A stretch of 54,183 nucleotides of DNA from an uncultured Clostridia bacterium (GTDB lineage: Bacteria > Bacillota > Clostridia > Christensenellales > CAG-138): the NCBI GenBank assembly GCA_947166925.1, contig CAMVGD010000006.1, forward strand, positions 1 through 54,183, given 5' to 3'. Every line of letters starts with the position of its first letter. The first letter of the stretch is position 1. The notes beneath the pieces are model-generated. The model had not been told where the DNA came from. It searched no databases and was given only the letters and a program-made list of their open reading frames with translations. Shown here in pieces: positions 24,055 through 33,271 of this stretch. Made by a program: the position numbers and the translations under genes.

Positions 24055-25029
24055 ATGTCACGGATCCCGCAGAATCGATATTTGCAGAAAGCGAAGAACT
24101 ACAACGCCGAGCGCTTTACTACGTCGTTTGGCATTAAGTTCCGGCGTTTCATTTCTCCTCTTGTTCGCAGAATAATCTGGCTTGCAACGGACAAGCCCTT
24201 GGTCGTGCTGCAATACCCGAAGCTTGAAAAGGGACAGCGCTATATCTTCGCCGCAGGGCATTCGTTCCCCGGCGAGATTGCAAGCAACCTTGCCTCCATC
24301 GACCGCCCTACATGGGTGCTGCTCGGAACCACCGATCAGGTCGACCACAATCCGCAGATGAATATCGCTTGGGTAAACGGTTTGATCTATGTCAACAAGC
24401 GCGATACGGCGTCGCGCAAGGAGTCCGTGAAGAAAATGAAGCGGATCCTGAATAACGGCAGCAGCGTCCTGCTGTTTCCGGAAGGCGTTTTGAACAACAG
24501 CGAAAGTTTGTATTGTATGCCGCTTTATCCGGGTATCTACTATATGTCGCGCGATACCGGTGCAAAGGTCGTGCCGATTGTGGCGCAATCCGAACACAAG
24601 GATAATAAGATATGGATTGCAGCGGGCGAACCGCTGGACTTTTCCGAAATGGATAAGGAAACCGCGATCCAAACTCTGCGGGATGCGCTTGCAACCCTGC
24701 GCTATACAATCTGCGAACAGGTTTATGCACCGCAAAAGCGGGAGGAGCTGACCGGCGATCTGCATGAACAGCATTTGAAAGACCGTTGGAATACCTACAT
24801 GGAAGCCAAATGGCATTTGCCGGATTGGGACGAGGAGATCATGACCTATCGAAAAGCGGGCTTTGTTGCCGCCGAAGAGGTCCGCGCAGAGCTTGCACAG
24901 GTGACGCCGACGGCACGGAATGCGCACATTCTCGCGCCGATCCTACTTCGGCACGGGGAGGACCAATGCTTGGACGCCAAGCGATACATGAAAGAGCATT
25001 GGAGCAACAGAAAAGGGGGAGCAAAATGA
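24055..25029 (+). CDS. PlsC-like 1-acyl-glycerol-phosphate acyltransferase family protein
   Basis: 324 residues from ATG 24055 (GGAG 9 nt upstream). An acyltransferase block is visible: AAGHSFPGEIASNLAS (about residues 66-81) in the place of the HX4D motif, here HSFPGE with Glu for Asp, then LIYVNKRDTASRKESV and SVLLFPEGVLNN, the FPEG motif that binds the phosphate. It has a hydrophobic segment near residues 34-55 (SPLVRRIIWLATDKPLVVL) but no strong signal peptide. The C-terminal 110 residues are helical and charged. The role is probably transfer of an acyl chain to a lysophospholipid or related acceptor. The stop overlaps the start of the ligase gene, so substrate activation and transfer look coupled. 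Confidence 0.75.
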   Translation: MSRIPQNRYLQKAKNYNAERFTTSFGIKFRRFISPLVRRIIWLATDKPLVVLQYPKLEKGQRYIFAAGHSFPGEIASNLASIDRPTWVLLGTTDQVDHNPQMNIAWVNGLIYVNKRDTASRKESVKKMKRILNNGSSVLLFPEGVLNNSESLYCMPLYPGIYYMSRDTGAKVVPIVAQSEHKDNKIWIAAGEPLDFSEMDKETAIQTLRDALATLRYTICEQVYAPQKREELTGDLHEQHLKDRWNTYMEAKWHLPDWDEEIMTYRKAGFVAAEEVRAELAQVTPTARNAHILAPILLRHGEDQCLDAKRYMKEHWSNRKGGAK

Positions 25030-26741
25030 AGCAAACAAAACTGACGGGCTATCCGTCCATTGACAAGCCGTGGCTGAAATACTATTCCGAGGAAGCGATC
25101 AACGCGCCTCTGCCGGAGTGTACTATGTATGAAGCTGCTTATTCTGGCAACGAAGATCATTTGGATAAAGTGATATTTGAGTTCTATGGACGAAAAATAA
25201 CAGCAAAACAGTTTTTTGACAGAGTAGATGATGTAGCGGCAGCGTTGACTTCGCTATCTATCAAGCATGGTGATACTGTTACGATCTGTATGCTAAATAC
25301 GCCGGAGACAGTATACTTGATGTATGCAATAAACAAGATCGGCGCAATCGCAAATCTTCTGTGCCCTGTTTCGCCGAAAGAAGAATTGCTGCACGACATA
25401 AACCTTTGTAAATCTGAAGTGTTATTCACTTTGGACATTTTTCAGGATAAGATGCTTGAGATCATCGATCATACCTGTATCAAAAAAGTCGTTGTCGCAA
25501 AGCTGAAGCAGTCGATGTCTTTACCGTTCAGAATTGCGGTAACTATAATAAAAAAACAAAAGAGTATTCCTTTGGCAGAGGATTTGCGGTTTCTAACCTG
25601 GAATCATTTCATGAAACATAAAGACTACTCTTTTGTCGTTAACCATGATCCCAAAGATGTAGCAGCAATTGTCTATACCGGGGGAACGACCGGAGGCTCT
25701 AAGGGCGTGGCTCTGACCAATTACAGCATCGTTGCAACAGCGTGGCAGTATATTCATGGCGGAGCGGATATTGAAAGAAATGATACTTGGGCAGAAGTGT
25801 TACCCTTGTTCATTGCTTATGGTGTCTCTTGCGCGCTTCAAATACCTTTGATGGTTGGCATCAAAATTCATCTTCGTCTTCCGATGACTGATACAATAGA
25901 CCAACTGGCAAGATTCCGGCCAAATCATATTATGAGCGGGCCAGATTCATGGAATCAATTAGCCGAATTGGCAAAGGATATTGATTTGTCTTTTTTGAAG
26001 GAACCAATCAGCGGAGGAGATACCCTCCCTGTTCCTGTGGAGCAGAAAGTCAATAGCTACTTAGATAAGCAGGGAAGCAAATACCCTTTGATGAATGGTT
26101 ATGGTATGAGCGAGGTGTGCGCTGCCGTTTCTTGCAATAATATCAGAATCCACAAAGAAGGAACCGTTGGAATTCCTTTTGTAAAGAACATCGTCTCTGC
26201 GTTTGATATTGATACGCAGGAGGAGAAGAAAACCGGTGAAGAAGGTGAATTGTGTATATGCACGCCTTCTATGATGTGGGGGTATGTCAATAACAAAGCG
26301 GAAACAGAGAATATCGCGAGGAAGCACAGCGATGGAAAAGTGTGGATCCATACCGGTGATTTAGGGTTTATTGATGAAGATGGGTTCATCCATATCAATG
26401 GTAGGTTAAAGCGATATCTCATGCGTTATTGGAGCGATGGTGTAAAGAAAATATTCTGTCCGGATATTGAGCGCCATTTAATAAAGTGTCCCATCATTGA
26501 GAACTGTGTGATCGTACCGGTTACAGCCGATTTGGGACAAGCTCCGCACGCATATGTCATATTGAAAGATAAGTCGATGCCAAAAAAAGAAGCTGTTGAT
26601 GCGATAAAAGGCTATTGTGAACAGAAGATTGGAGAAGTATATCGTCCTGATTCCTTTACAATCGTTCAGAATTATCCACATACAAAAGTCGGCAAGATCG
26701 ACTACCGCGCGCTGGAAAAACGCGCGGCAAAGGAAGCATAA
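25026..26741 (+). CDS. AMP-dependent acyl-CoA synthetase/ligase family protein
   Basis: 571 residues, ATG overlapping the upstream TGA (ATGA). Motifs of the ANL superfamily are in order: P-loop YTGGTTGGSKGVA (217-229), MNGYGMSEVC (about residue 357), HTGDLGFIDEDGFIHINGR (about 440-458) and the catalytic Lys in TKVGKIDYRAL near the C-terminus. These enzymes adenylate a carboxylic acid and usually load it on CoA or a carrier. The gene is AT-richer than its neighbours from about 25100 on, suggesting a different origin from the acyltransferase's first half. Together the two genes could activate a fatty acid and attach it to a membrane lipid; the real substrates are unknown. Confidence 0.9.
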   Translation: MKQTKLTGYPSIDKPWLKYYSEEAINAPLPECTMYEAAYSGNEDHLDKVIFEFYGRKITAKQFFDRVDDVAAALTSLSIKHGDTVTICMLNTPETVYLMYAINKIGAIANLLCPVSPKEELLHDINLCKSEVLFTLDIFQDKMLEIIDHTCIKKVVVAKLKQSMSLPFRIAVTIIKKQKSIPLAEDLRFLTWNHFMKHKDYSFVVNHDPKDVAAIVYTGGTTGGSKGVALTNYSIVATAWQYIHGGADIERNDTWAEVLPLFIAYGVSCALQIPLMVGIKIHLRLPMTDTIDQLARFRPNHIMSGPDSWNQLAELAKDIDLSFLKEPISGGDTLPVPVEQKVNSYLDKQGSKYPLMNGYGMSEVCAAVSCNNIRIHKEGTVGIPFVKNIVSAFDIDTQEEKKTGEEGELCICTPSMMWGYVNNKAETENIARKHSDGKVWIHTGDLGFIDEDGFIHINGRLKRYLMRYWSDGVKKIFCPDIERHLIKCPIIENCVIVPVTADLGQAPHAYVILKDKSMPKKEAVDAIKGYCEQKIGEVYRPDSFTIVQNYPHTKVGKIDYRALEKRAAKEA

Positions 26742-26755
26742 GGCAAGCGAACAGC

Positions 26756-26855
26756 GGGGGCGGTTAAGAAACTCCCGTCATTCTGAACATGGTACGCGCG
26801 TCGCCATAATTTCTCAGGATGACACATCACGGGGTTTCTTAACAGCCCCTGTTTT
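26756..26855. repeat. 100-bp inverted repeat, also likely terminator
   Basis: GGGGCGGTTAAGAAACTCCCG (26757-26777, broken) faces CGGGGTTTCTTAACAGCCCC (26830-26849), and inside these GTCATTCTGA faces TCAGGATGAC. The outer stem ends in TGTTTTT, so it can terminate the ligase operon. The GTCATTCTGA...TCAGGATGAC core is the kind of interspersed hairpin often seen between clostridial genes. Confidence 0.6.
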
Positions 26856-26879
26856 TACGGCTGCTGTCCTTCCCTTCCG

Positions 26880-27075
26880 AGGCGGACGACCTCTTGTAAT
26901 CGAACGGCTCGGTCGCGATTCCAGGATATTTCGAGCTGTCAAAGCGCCGGTAATACGGCTTGACCCGACGCTGCGCATTTGTCCGCAGGAAGCCCCGTGA
27001 ACTGTGAGTCGCGCTGACCGTCGTATCGTAATGGTAGCAGCCGGCGCCGGTTCACGATCGCCCGGTAAATATCGG
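26880..27075 (-). pseudogene. Fragment of transglutaminase-like gene
   Basis: Minus-strand translation over about 55 codons reads GAGCYHYDTTVSATHSSRGF and then SSKYPGIATEPFDYK. It aligns with the last 60 residues of the gene at 29669 (GTGWYHFDTTISSTHTSKCF, QSRYPDIATDPFDYK). No start, no catalytic Cys, and it ends abruptly. It is a relic of a paralogue. The rest of 26742-27154 holds only the inverted repeat listed above. Confidence 0.75.
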
Positions 27076-27154
27076 TTCCGACGGGAAAATTGATTTCTGC
27101 GGAGATCTGTGTTATAATCCTTGCAAATCGAACGTCAACAAAGGACATCAGACG

Positions 27155-28903
27155 ATGATCAAAAAACTGTTTCGCCAAATGCTCATCACGCAGATCGTTT
27201 CAACGATGACCGTAACGCTGTGCATGCTGATCGACAGCATCATGATCGGCCGGTTCCTCGGCGTGGATTCCATGAGCGCATACGGCTTTGCGACGCCGCT
27301 GCTTCTGGTGTTCGCCGCGCTCGGCAGCACGATCTCGGCAGGCGTACAGGTGGTCTGCGGCAAAACGATCGGCGGCGGTGACCGCGACGGGACCAACGCG
27401 TGCTTTACGGCGGCGATGTCCCTTGTCCTCGCGATCTCTGCCGTGGGGCTTGCGCTGGTCTTTTTGTTCCTGGGTCCGCTCACAAGGCTTTTGGGCGCGG
27501 GTGCGCCGGACAATCCGGTCTTCGGGCTGACGCAGGATTACATCCGCGGTTTTATTCTCGGCGCGCCGGCGTTTCTCTGCGCGCAGATCCTGGTGCCGTT
27601 TCTGCAGCTCTCCGGTCAGCGCACGCGGCTGATCGCGGCTGTCGCCGCCATGACCGTCGCGGATATCGCCTTTGACCTTCTGAACGTATTCGTATTTCAC
27701 GGCGGCACCTTCGGCATGGGACTTGCCTCCACGCTGAGCTATTATACCGCGCTTGCGATCGGGATCGTTTACTTCTTCCGCAAGGACTGCATCTTCCGGT
27801 TCCGACCCCGCCTGATGCGGCCGCGCGTTTTCAGGGACCTGTTCTCCTACGGCGTTCCCACGATCGTCAATCAGATCAGCACGGTACTTCTCGTGCTGCT
27901 GTTCAACCGTCTGCTGGAAGCCGCGCAGGGCACGGTCGCCGTCGCTGCGTACTCGGTCATCTCCACGCTGGGCAATATCTGCTACTGCTTCGGCACCGGC
28001 ATCGGCTCGGTAGCAATGATGCTTGCTTCCATTTTCTATACCGAACGCGACCGCACCTCCATTCTTGAGCTGGTACGGCTGATGACGCTGTATGCGCTCC
28101 TGATCGACTTTGCCGTCATGACGCTTGTGCTGATCATCGCCGTCCCGCTGGTCAGGCTGTTTCTGGGCAGCGACGCGGAGCCCGTTCGGATCGCTGCGTT
28201 CGGACTCCGGCTGGTCATGCTGTCGATCGTACCGTCGTCGCTGAACTCCGCGTTCAAAAACTACTATCAGGGCGTCAACCGCATTCGCTTTGCCGAGGTA
28301 ATCTCCGCGCTGCAGAACTTCGTGTTCCCCGCGCTGTTCGGTTTTGTGCTGAGCCGGTTTATCGGCGTCACAGGCATCTGGCTCGGATTCCTTTGCGGCG
28401 AAACGGCGACGCTGATCACGTTCTCGATCGTCGTCTGGAAGCATTTCGGACGCGTCTCATTGTCCGCCGGCGCCTACAGCATGCTGGAGCCGAGCTTCAG
28501 CACGACCGCGGACAACTGTCTTGAACGCATGATACAGAACGGGCCGGACGCGATCGCCGCTTCGGAGGACGCCGTTGCGTTCTGCCGGACGCGCGGGATG
28601 ACCGAACGCGAAAGCATCCTGATCGGGCTCTGCATTGAGGAAATGACGGTGAATATCCTGACGTACGGCTTCCGCACGGACAAAAAGGACCACTACATCA
28701 ACGTCCGCCTGGTGCTCGAAGGCGACGACCGCGTGATCCACATTCGCGACGACTGCGAGCGGTTCGACCCGGTCCACTATATGGAGCTGCACAAATCGGA
28801 CGATCCCGCCGCGCATTTCGGCATCCGGACCGTGATGAAGGCCGCAAAGGAAGTCAATTATATGAATTCTCTCGGCTGGAACAACCTGACGCTGGTGTTC
28901 TGA
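27155..28903 (+). CDS. MATE-family transporter fused to HATPase domain
   Basis: 582 residues; ATG with AAAGGA 9 nt upstream. Residues 1-430 form twelve predicted spans of a MATE/MOP exporter (MIGRFLGVDSMSAYGFATPL, ALGSTISAGVQVVCGKTIGG, IGSVAMMLASIFYTERD). Residues about 465-582 form an RsbW-like HATPase: N-box IEEMTVNILTYGF, G1-like HIRDDCERFDP, and FGIRTVMKAAKEVNY with LGWNNLTLVF at the end. The fusion suggests that ATP binding or a partner anti-anti-sigma-type protein controls the transporter, or that the cytoplasmic part signals. A separate ATPase-domain role is inferred. Similar fusions are known in Firmicutes, but their task is not settled. Confidence 0.85.
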   Translation: MIKKLFRQMLITQIVSTMTVTLCMLIDSIMIGRFLGVDSMSAYGFATPLLLVFAALGSTISAGVQVVCGKTIGGGDRDGTNACFTAAMSLVLAISAVGLALVFLFLGPLTRLLGAGAPDNPVFGLTQDYIRGFILGAPAFLCAQILVPFLQLSGQRTRLIAAVAAMTVADIAFDLLNVFVFHGGTFGMGLASTLSYYTALAIGIVYFFRKDCIFRFRPRLMRPRVFRDLFSYGVPTIVNQISTVLLVLLFNRLLEAAQGTVAVAAYSVISTLGNICYCFGTGIGSVAMMLASIFYTERDRTSILELVRLMTLYALLIDFAVMTLVLIIAVPLVRLFLGSDAEPVRIAAFGLRLVMLSIVPSSLNSAFKNYYQGVNRIRFAEVISALQNFVFPALFGFVLSRFIGVTGIWLGFLCGETATLITFSIVVWKHFGRVSLSAGAYSMLEPSFSTTADNCLERMIQNGPDAIAASEDAVAFCRTRGMTERESILIGLCIEEMTVNILTYGFRTDKKDHYINVRLVLEGDDRVIHIRDDCERFDPVHYMELHKSDDPAAHFGIRTVMKAAKEVNYMNSLGWNNLTLVF

Positions 28904-28980
28904 AGCCGAAAACCGTAAACGAAAAAGGGGCGGCTGCAAAGAGTTACTTTGGTAAGGGTGGTTTTCAAACCTTGCCGAAG

Positions 28981-29133
28981 GAAAAGCCTTCCCCTTGAGG
29001 GGAAGGTGCCGTTAGGCGGATGAGGTGTCAGAACGGGCAAGACAAATCATCCGCAAAAGCTGACGCTTTTCGCGTGTCCACCTCATCAGTCACCTTCGGT
29101 GACAGCTTCCCCTCGAAGGGGAAGCCTTTTTCG
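28981..29133. repeat. Intergenic palindromic repeat, about 150 bp
   Basis: Left arm AAAGCCTTCCCCTTGAGGGGAAGG and right arm GCTTCCCCTCGAAGGGGAAGCC are each palindromic and also pair with each other. The core contains GTCACCTTCGGTGAC. A related block with the GTCACC-GGTGAC core lies at 42010-42170. It is typical of MITE-like repeats in clostridial genomes. Confidence 0.65.
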
Positions 29134-29359
29134 TTAAGGGCGCACTTATACACCACCTTGCGGCGGTGATACCCTTCCTTGTCGGGACGTGCAATAACTC
29201 AAACTGTTACCTATCGAAAAAGAAAAGCGCAGCCGCTTGTAAAACGACCGTGCTTTGAATACCCCCCTTGACAAACCTCCTCTAAGCCGCCTCTCTATTT
29301 ATCGTGCTGCCATCGGAAGCGTCGTCTTTCCGACCTTCCCCGCAGAATGTTGGTATGAT

Positions 29360-29500
29360 CCTATGCCGGGAAAACGCCGGTTCCCATATCGCCGCAGACG
29401 ATCGCTGCGCAGCGGAGGTGTGATGGGGTGTGAGTGCTCCGCTGCGCAGATACAGACGCCGATGCTGCTTTGGACCGCTTTGGGAACAAGCAGCTCTCCC
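29360..29500. other. Strong hairpin in gene-free stretch, possible ncRNA
   Basis: A 13-bp perfect inverted repeat CTGCGCAGCGGAG (29405-29417) / CTCCGCTGCGCAG (29437-29449) with a 19-nt loop is enclosed by GTTCCCA / TGGGAAC. CCGGGAAAAC occurs twice (about 29368 and 29523). Upstream on the minus strand there is a TTGGAC...TATTAT promoter-like pair near 29550-29575. No convincing coding frame exists in 28904-29668. Confidence 0.35.
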
Positions 29501-29668
29501 GACATCTTATTCTCTGAAACGCCGGGAAAACAGCAAAAGTCCATTGTGTAAATAATATATTTTGTTTGTCGTTGTCCAAAGAGCTCGCGCCCGTCAGCCG
29601 ACGCGGCCGGAGCGTTCGGATCCATAAAAAAGGCGCGCACCCTGTCCGGATGCACGCCGTCGTTCTCC

Positions 29669-31801
29669 CTACGGCAGAAGCCCTTCCTTTTCCATGCGAA
29701 CGACCTCCTTATAATCGAACGGATCGGTCGCGATGTCCGGGTACCTGGACTGATCGTAGCGCCAGAAGGCGGGCTTGCTCTGACACTGCTCGTTCGTCCA
29801 CATAAAGCATTTCGAGGTGTGCGTCGAGGAGATCGTGGTATCGAAATGGTACCAGCCGGTGCCGATGTTCACGATCGTCCAGTAATGCCGCGTCCTGCCG
29901 CCGAGCCGCGTGACGCTCATGTATTCGACGCCGAGCTCGTCCAGCAGCGCGCGCGTCACGGCATAGAACGTGAAGCAGTCGCCCTTCCCCGTCCTGAACC
30001 CGCGCACAGCTTCCTTGCGCCAGTCCGTTTTATCCGAATTGCCGACATAGCGCACATGCGTGCGAACGTAATCGAACACCGCCTTGAGCTTTTCCGCGGT
30101 CACCATTTTGTCCGTCGTGATCTGTCCGAGCACGTCCTGCGCAAGCGCGCGGACCTCATCCTCGGAAACGGTCGCCTCGACCAGTTCATACCGGCAGGAC
30201 GCGCTTGCGCGGTTGCCCGCCGTATCCACCGTCGTGAACGTGACCTCGTACGAACCCGGCTCCTGCAGCCGCACCCCGGAGTCCACCGTGACCGCCGTGC
30301 GTCCGTCCGCATTGTCCTCCGCATACACCTCCGCAAGGTAGGCGATCGGTTCGCCGACATACGCGGTACGGTCGACGACGCCGTACAGCTCGGGCGGCTC
30401 GGTATCCCGCTGAAGCGTCAGCGTGAACGTACGTTCGCTGCGGTTCCCCGCCGCGTCCTCCGCCGTCACCGTCACGCTCTGGCTCTCCTTCGTCCAGTCC
30501 GGTTCGGTCCGGTATTCCGCCGCGGCGCCGGTCACGTCCGTCGCCTTCGCGAACGTCTCCGCGGGCTGCGGATGGTCGAGATACCCGTCCGTACGCAGCA
30601 GCTCGATCGCCGGCGGCGTCGTATCCCTGACGTCGATCAGGGCAAGGTTTTCCTTTCCGTCGATCAACACCGTCAGCACGTGCAGTCCGGGCACGGTCGG
30701 CTCGAACTGCCAGCTCATTCGCGCGTCGGTATAGTCGCCGCCGAGCTGCAGCTCGCTGACCTGAAGCGGTCCCTCGTGCGCCTCGATCTTCACCGGCTTG
30801 ACGCCGGAGAACAGCAGCGTTCCGTAGACCGTCGTTTCGTTTCCGCCGCGGTCCTTCAGGATCACGCCGACCGTCTGCGGCAAAAGGCTGAAGGGATCCG
30901 GCTGCGTCTCAAACGCCGCCGTGACCGCCGTTTCATCGCGGACGTCCGTCACGAGATCCTCCGGGCTGACCGTGCTTCCCGGCGTCGCAACGAATGTGAC
31001 GCCCCTGCCCGTCGGCGGGACCGTATCCCTGACGATCAGCGTGCTCTGCGCCTCCGCGCCGTCCGCCGTGATGCGGATCGGGTATTCGCCCGGTTCGCGC
31101 ATGACCGCTTCCGGGATCGCGTCCATCTGTACGGAATCGTAACGGCCGATCAGAAAATCCTCCGCCTTCGGCGCGGGATCCCCCGCTTCCGCCACGAACG
31201 CGTCCGCAGCGATCCGGACATGCACCGCTGCAGGCACGCGGGTGCGGTTGCCGCTTGCATCCTCCAGAAGCACGACCGTTTCGTAATCTCCGACCGTTCC
31301 GAACTTCGGCGCCGTTTCAAACGTCGCCTTGACGATGCTCTGATCGCGAAGGTTTTTGATCAGCTTGTCCGGCGTCAGGGTTTCCTGCGTCGAAATCGTT
31401 CTTTCCAAGCCCTCCGCCGTCGGCGCGACCGTATCGGCGACGCGCAGCGCGACCGGCACGACCAGCGCGCCCGTTCTGATCCAAAGCCGGTAGCTGCCCG
31501 CTTTTGCGTAGAGCGCTTCCGGTTCTTTTTTATAAACGGCGTCCGCGTTCGTGCGGAGGAACGCCGAGACCTTCGGCGATCCCTCGCCGAGTTCGATCGT
31601 GACGACCGGACGCACCCGCGTATACGCAAAGCAAAGCAGCGCAAACGCTGTCGAAAGCAGCAATGCAGCGACCGGCAGCAGGACCGTCAGGATCCGGTAT
31701 GCGAGCGAGCGCTCGCGCTTCTGCCGCTCCGCTTCCGTTCTGACGCGGTTTCTGTCTGCCCGTCGGGGCTGTATCTGGTTGGATGTTTCTTTCCGGTGCA
31801 T
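29669..31801 (-). CDS. Surface protein with Ig-like repeats and transglutaminase-like domain
   Basis: 710 residues from ATG 31801. A membrane span lies at residues 35-60 (ILTVLLPVAALLLSTAFALL) after an Arg-rich cytoplasmic tail. Then come repeated bacterial Ig-like domains of about 80-90 residues, marked by repeats of the DTVPPT / DTTPPA / DTEPPE type (VADTVAPTAEG, VRDTVPPTGRG, VRDTTPPAIE, RDTEPPELYG) and AAGNRS/AGNRA endings. The C-terminal 140 residues are a transglutaminase/protease-like domain with Cys609 (GKGDCFTFYAV), His639 (RTRHYWTIV) and Asp654 (WYHFDTT). It is probably anchored outside the cell and acts on peptide or wall material. A fragment of a paralogue lies at 26880-27075. Confidence 0.88.
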   Translation of the reverse strand: MHRKETSNQIQPRRADRNRVRTEAERQKRERSLAYRILTVLLPVAALLLSTAFALLCFAYTRVRPVVTIELGEGSPKVSAFLRTNADAVYKKEPEALYAKAGSYRLWIRTGALVVPVALRVADTVAPTAEGLERTISTQETLTPDKLIKNLRDQSIVKATFETAPKFGTVGDYETVVLLEDASGNRTRVPAAVHVRIAADAFVAEAGDPAPKAEDFLIGRYDSVQMDAIPEAVMREPGEYPIRITADGAEAQSTLIVRDTVPPTGRGVTFVATPGSTVSPEDLVTDVRDETAVTAAFETQPDPFSLLPQTVGVILKDRGGNETTVYGTLLFSGVKPVKIEAHEGPLQVSELQLGGDYTDARMSWQFEPTVPGLHVLTVLIDGKENLALIDVRDTTPPAIELLRTDGYLDHPQPAETFAKATDVTGAAAEYRTEPDWTKESQSVTVTAEDAAGNRSERTFTLTLQRDTEPPELYGVVDRTAYVGEPIAYLAEVYAEDNADGRTAVTVDSGVRLQEPGSYEVTFTTVDTAGNRASASCRYELVEATVSEDEVRALAQDVLGQITTDKMVTAEKLKAVFDYVRTHVRYVGNSDKTDWRKEAVRGFRTGKGDCFTFYAVTRALLDELGVEYMSVTRLGGRTRHYWTIVNIGTGWYHFDTTISSTHTSKCFMWTNEQCQSKPAFWRYDQSRYPDIATDPFDYKEVVRMEKEGLLP

Positions 31802-31807
31802 ACGGAC

Positions 31808-31837
31808 AGTATACACGTTTTACGGGAAAAATGTCAA
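31808..31837 (-). promoter_or_regulatory. Promoter of transglutaminase gene, possibly leaderless
   Basis: TTGACA (31837-31832), 18-nt spacer, TATACT (31813-31808). The A of the start codon at 31801 is 7 nt after the -10 box, the normal distance to the first RNA base, and no Shine-Dalgarno sequence precedes it. Confidence 0.7.
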
Positions 31838-32250
31838 TTTGCAAACACAAATCGTCTCATTTTTGTAAAACGACTTCGTCTCCTCCTACCCATCTCTCAC
31901 CCATCCTCAGAGGGTTCTGAGATCGGTTGTCTGACTGGTCGTACGGTTGTTTTCAACCAACCAACCTACCACTCAACCAACCAAATTCTTTTCGCCTCCA
32001 AGCCTCCAAAACACCAAAAAGGCCCGGATGATCGGACCTTTTCCATTTCATTCTCTTTTGAGGTTCTTCAACAGGTAGAGCGAAAACTCAGTTTCAACCT
32101 CGGCGTTGCAGGAAGCTGCTGGCGATCAGCAAAGTGGTTGTTCCCTTTGAATGGTCGGTTGGTTGAGACGCTGATCGCGTGTGCCTCGACGACGCTAAAT
32201 GGCTTTGCCCTGCGTTATGGTGTCATGGTCCGTGTGACAAATATAAAATG
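31832..32250. repeat. Long direct repeat, copy 1, upstream of transglutaminase gene
   Basis: From TGTCAATTTGCAAAC rightwards about 220 bp match 33272-33505 at high identity (TTTCGCCTCCAAGCCTCCAA, CTCAGAGGG, TGGTTGTTTTCAA), and parts up to TTTGCCCTGCGTTA near 32220 match 33650. It holds an AAAGGTCCGAT-ATCCGGGCCTTTT hairpin and GGTTGGTTGAGAC-type repeats. The left edge includes the -35 box of the gene. No gene is seen in 31838-32344. Confidence 0.75.
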
Positions 32251-32344
32251 TGGTCACTTTGTCAACTCGTTTTTGGGACTTTCTCGCCGATGTCCTCCGA
32301 CTCATTCGCGGCTATACAATCGAATAAATTGCTTTTTATATCAG

Positions 32345-33208
32345 TTAGCGAACGATACAAAGCACATTGTTGTCAATTGGGGCGTCTTTCCCATCCAGAT
32401 ATAAGCACTGTTCCCCAGTTTCCGCATTTTCTTCTATACGATATGGCTTGGTAAAGTATCTCATATCCGCCAGCTTTATATTATTGGCGGTATATGTTTT
32501 CTCGGTAGATGCGCTTTTTATAGATTCCTGCTCATTAACCAATCTGTCATACCATCCACCATTTTTATAATAGGAGATTCCAACACACTTCCTTTGTGAC
32601 ATATCAGCTGAATCCCACAAATAGTCTAACCCCGTCACATTTTCATCGATCAACTCAGCATTTTTTGTTTCGAGATCAAACGCGTACAGTTCTGTATCCC
32701 CAGAAATATAGTAAACAAGATTTCGATCGGGAAAACAGCATGTCCATGTTACGCCTGCAACCGCATCGTCTATATGAATTTCATTACCTCCGTTCCAGAT
32801 ATCCTTACAATACAAGTTGGTGTCGCCATGGTCGGTAAAGAAAGCCATCCCGGTTCTATTATCATAATAGCCAATCCATGTGCCAGCAAGAGCTTTCAGC
32901 GAAGATTCTCTGTCTTTCGCACTCACTTCGTCATAATATTTCGCCAAGAGATGCTCCGTCAACTGAACAGGTCCATGCCCTTGGTTGTCTACAAAAAACA
33001 GGTTTTCGTCTTTGATATAAAAGCAATACTGAAGTGGCTCCTTTTCAATCTCTGGTTCAAAACTAACCGGCTCTGCAGTTTGCTGCTCTTCTTTTACATC
33101 TTGATTAGTCTCCACAATTGCTATGGACGTTTCTGTTGTGTCATTTATTGAACAGCCCAGCAACAGTAAAGTCAGCAACACAAGCACAAATCCAAGCGAT
33201 CGTTTCAT
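32345..33208 (-). CDS. Putative lipoprotein, beta-propeller-like, unknown function
   Basis: 287 residues, ATG 33208 with GGAAGGA upstream. A lipobox LLLLGC sets Cys19 after a basic-hydrophobic signal sequence (MKRSLGFVLVLLTLL). The mature part starts with an acidic Thr/Glu linker, then shows repeated short strands such as YCFYIKDENLFFVDNQ, GMAFFTDHGDTNLYCKDI and LVYYISGDTELYAFDLE, as in extracellular YD/propeller or DUF5050-type domains. It has six Cys. It is AT-rich relative to the surrounding genes and lies between the two long repeats, suggesting insertion as a unit with the upstream copy. No partner gene is evident. Confidence 0.7.
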   Translation of the reverse strand: MKRSLGFVLVLLTLLLLGCSINDTTETSIAIVETNQDVKEEQQTAEPVSFEPEIEKEPLQYCFYIKDENLFFVDNQGHGPVQLTEHLLAKYYDEVSAKDRESSLKALAGTWIGYYDNRTGMAFFTDHGDTNLYCKDIWNGGNEIHIDDAVAGVTWTCCFPDRNLVYYISGDTELYAFDLETKNAELIDENVTGLDYLWDSADMSQRKCVGISYYKNGGWYDRLVNEQESIKSASTEKTYTANNIKLADMRYFTKPYRIEENAETGEQCLYLDGKDAPIDNNVLCIVR

Positions 33209-33271
33209 GGTCCTTCCCCCTATAGAAGTGATGTAATATATTGTATTATATCATTTAGCCTTACTAAATAC

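Noticed and set aside
29299..29655. Small minus-strand protein in the hairpin region
   Set aside because: It crosses a 13-bp hairpin, has no ribosome site, and shows no conservation pattern.
29819..32404. 861-codon plus-strand frame
   Set aside because: Antisense to the transglutaminase gene; Arg-rich, no family match, and it runs through the repeat.
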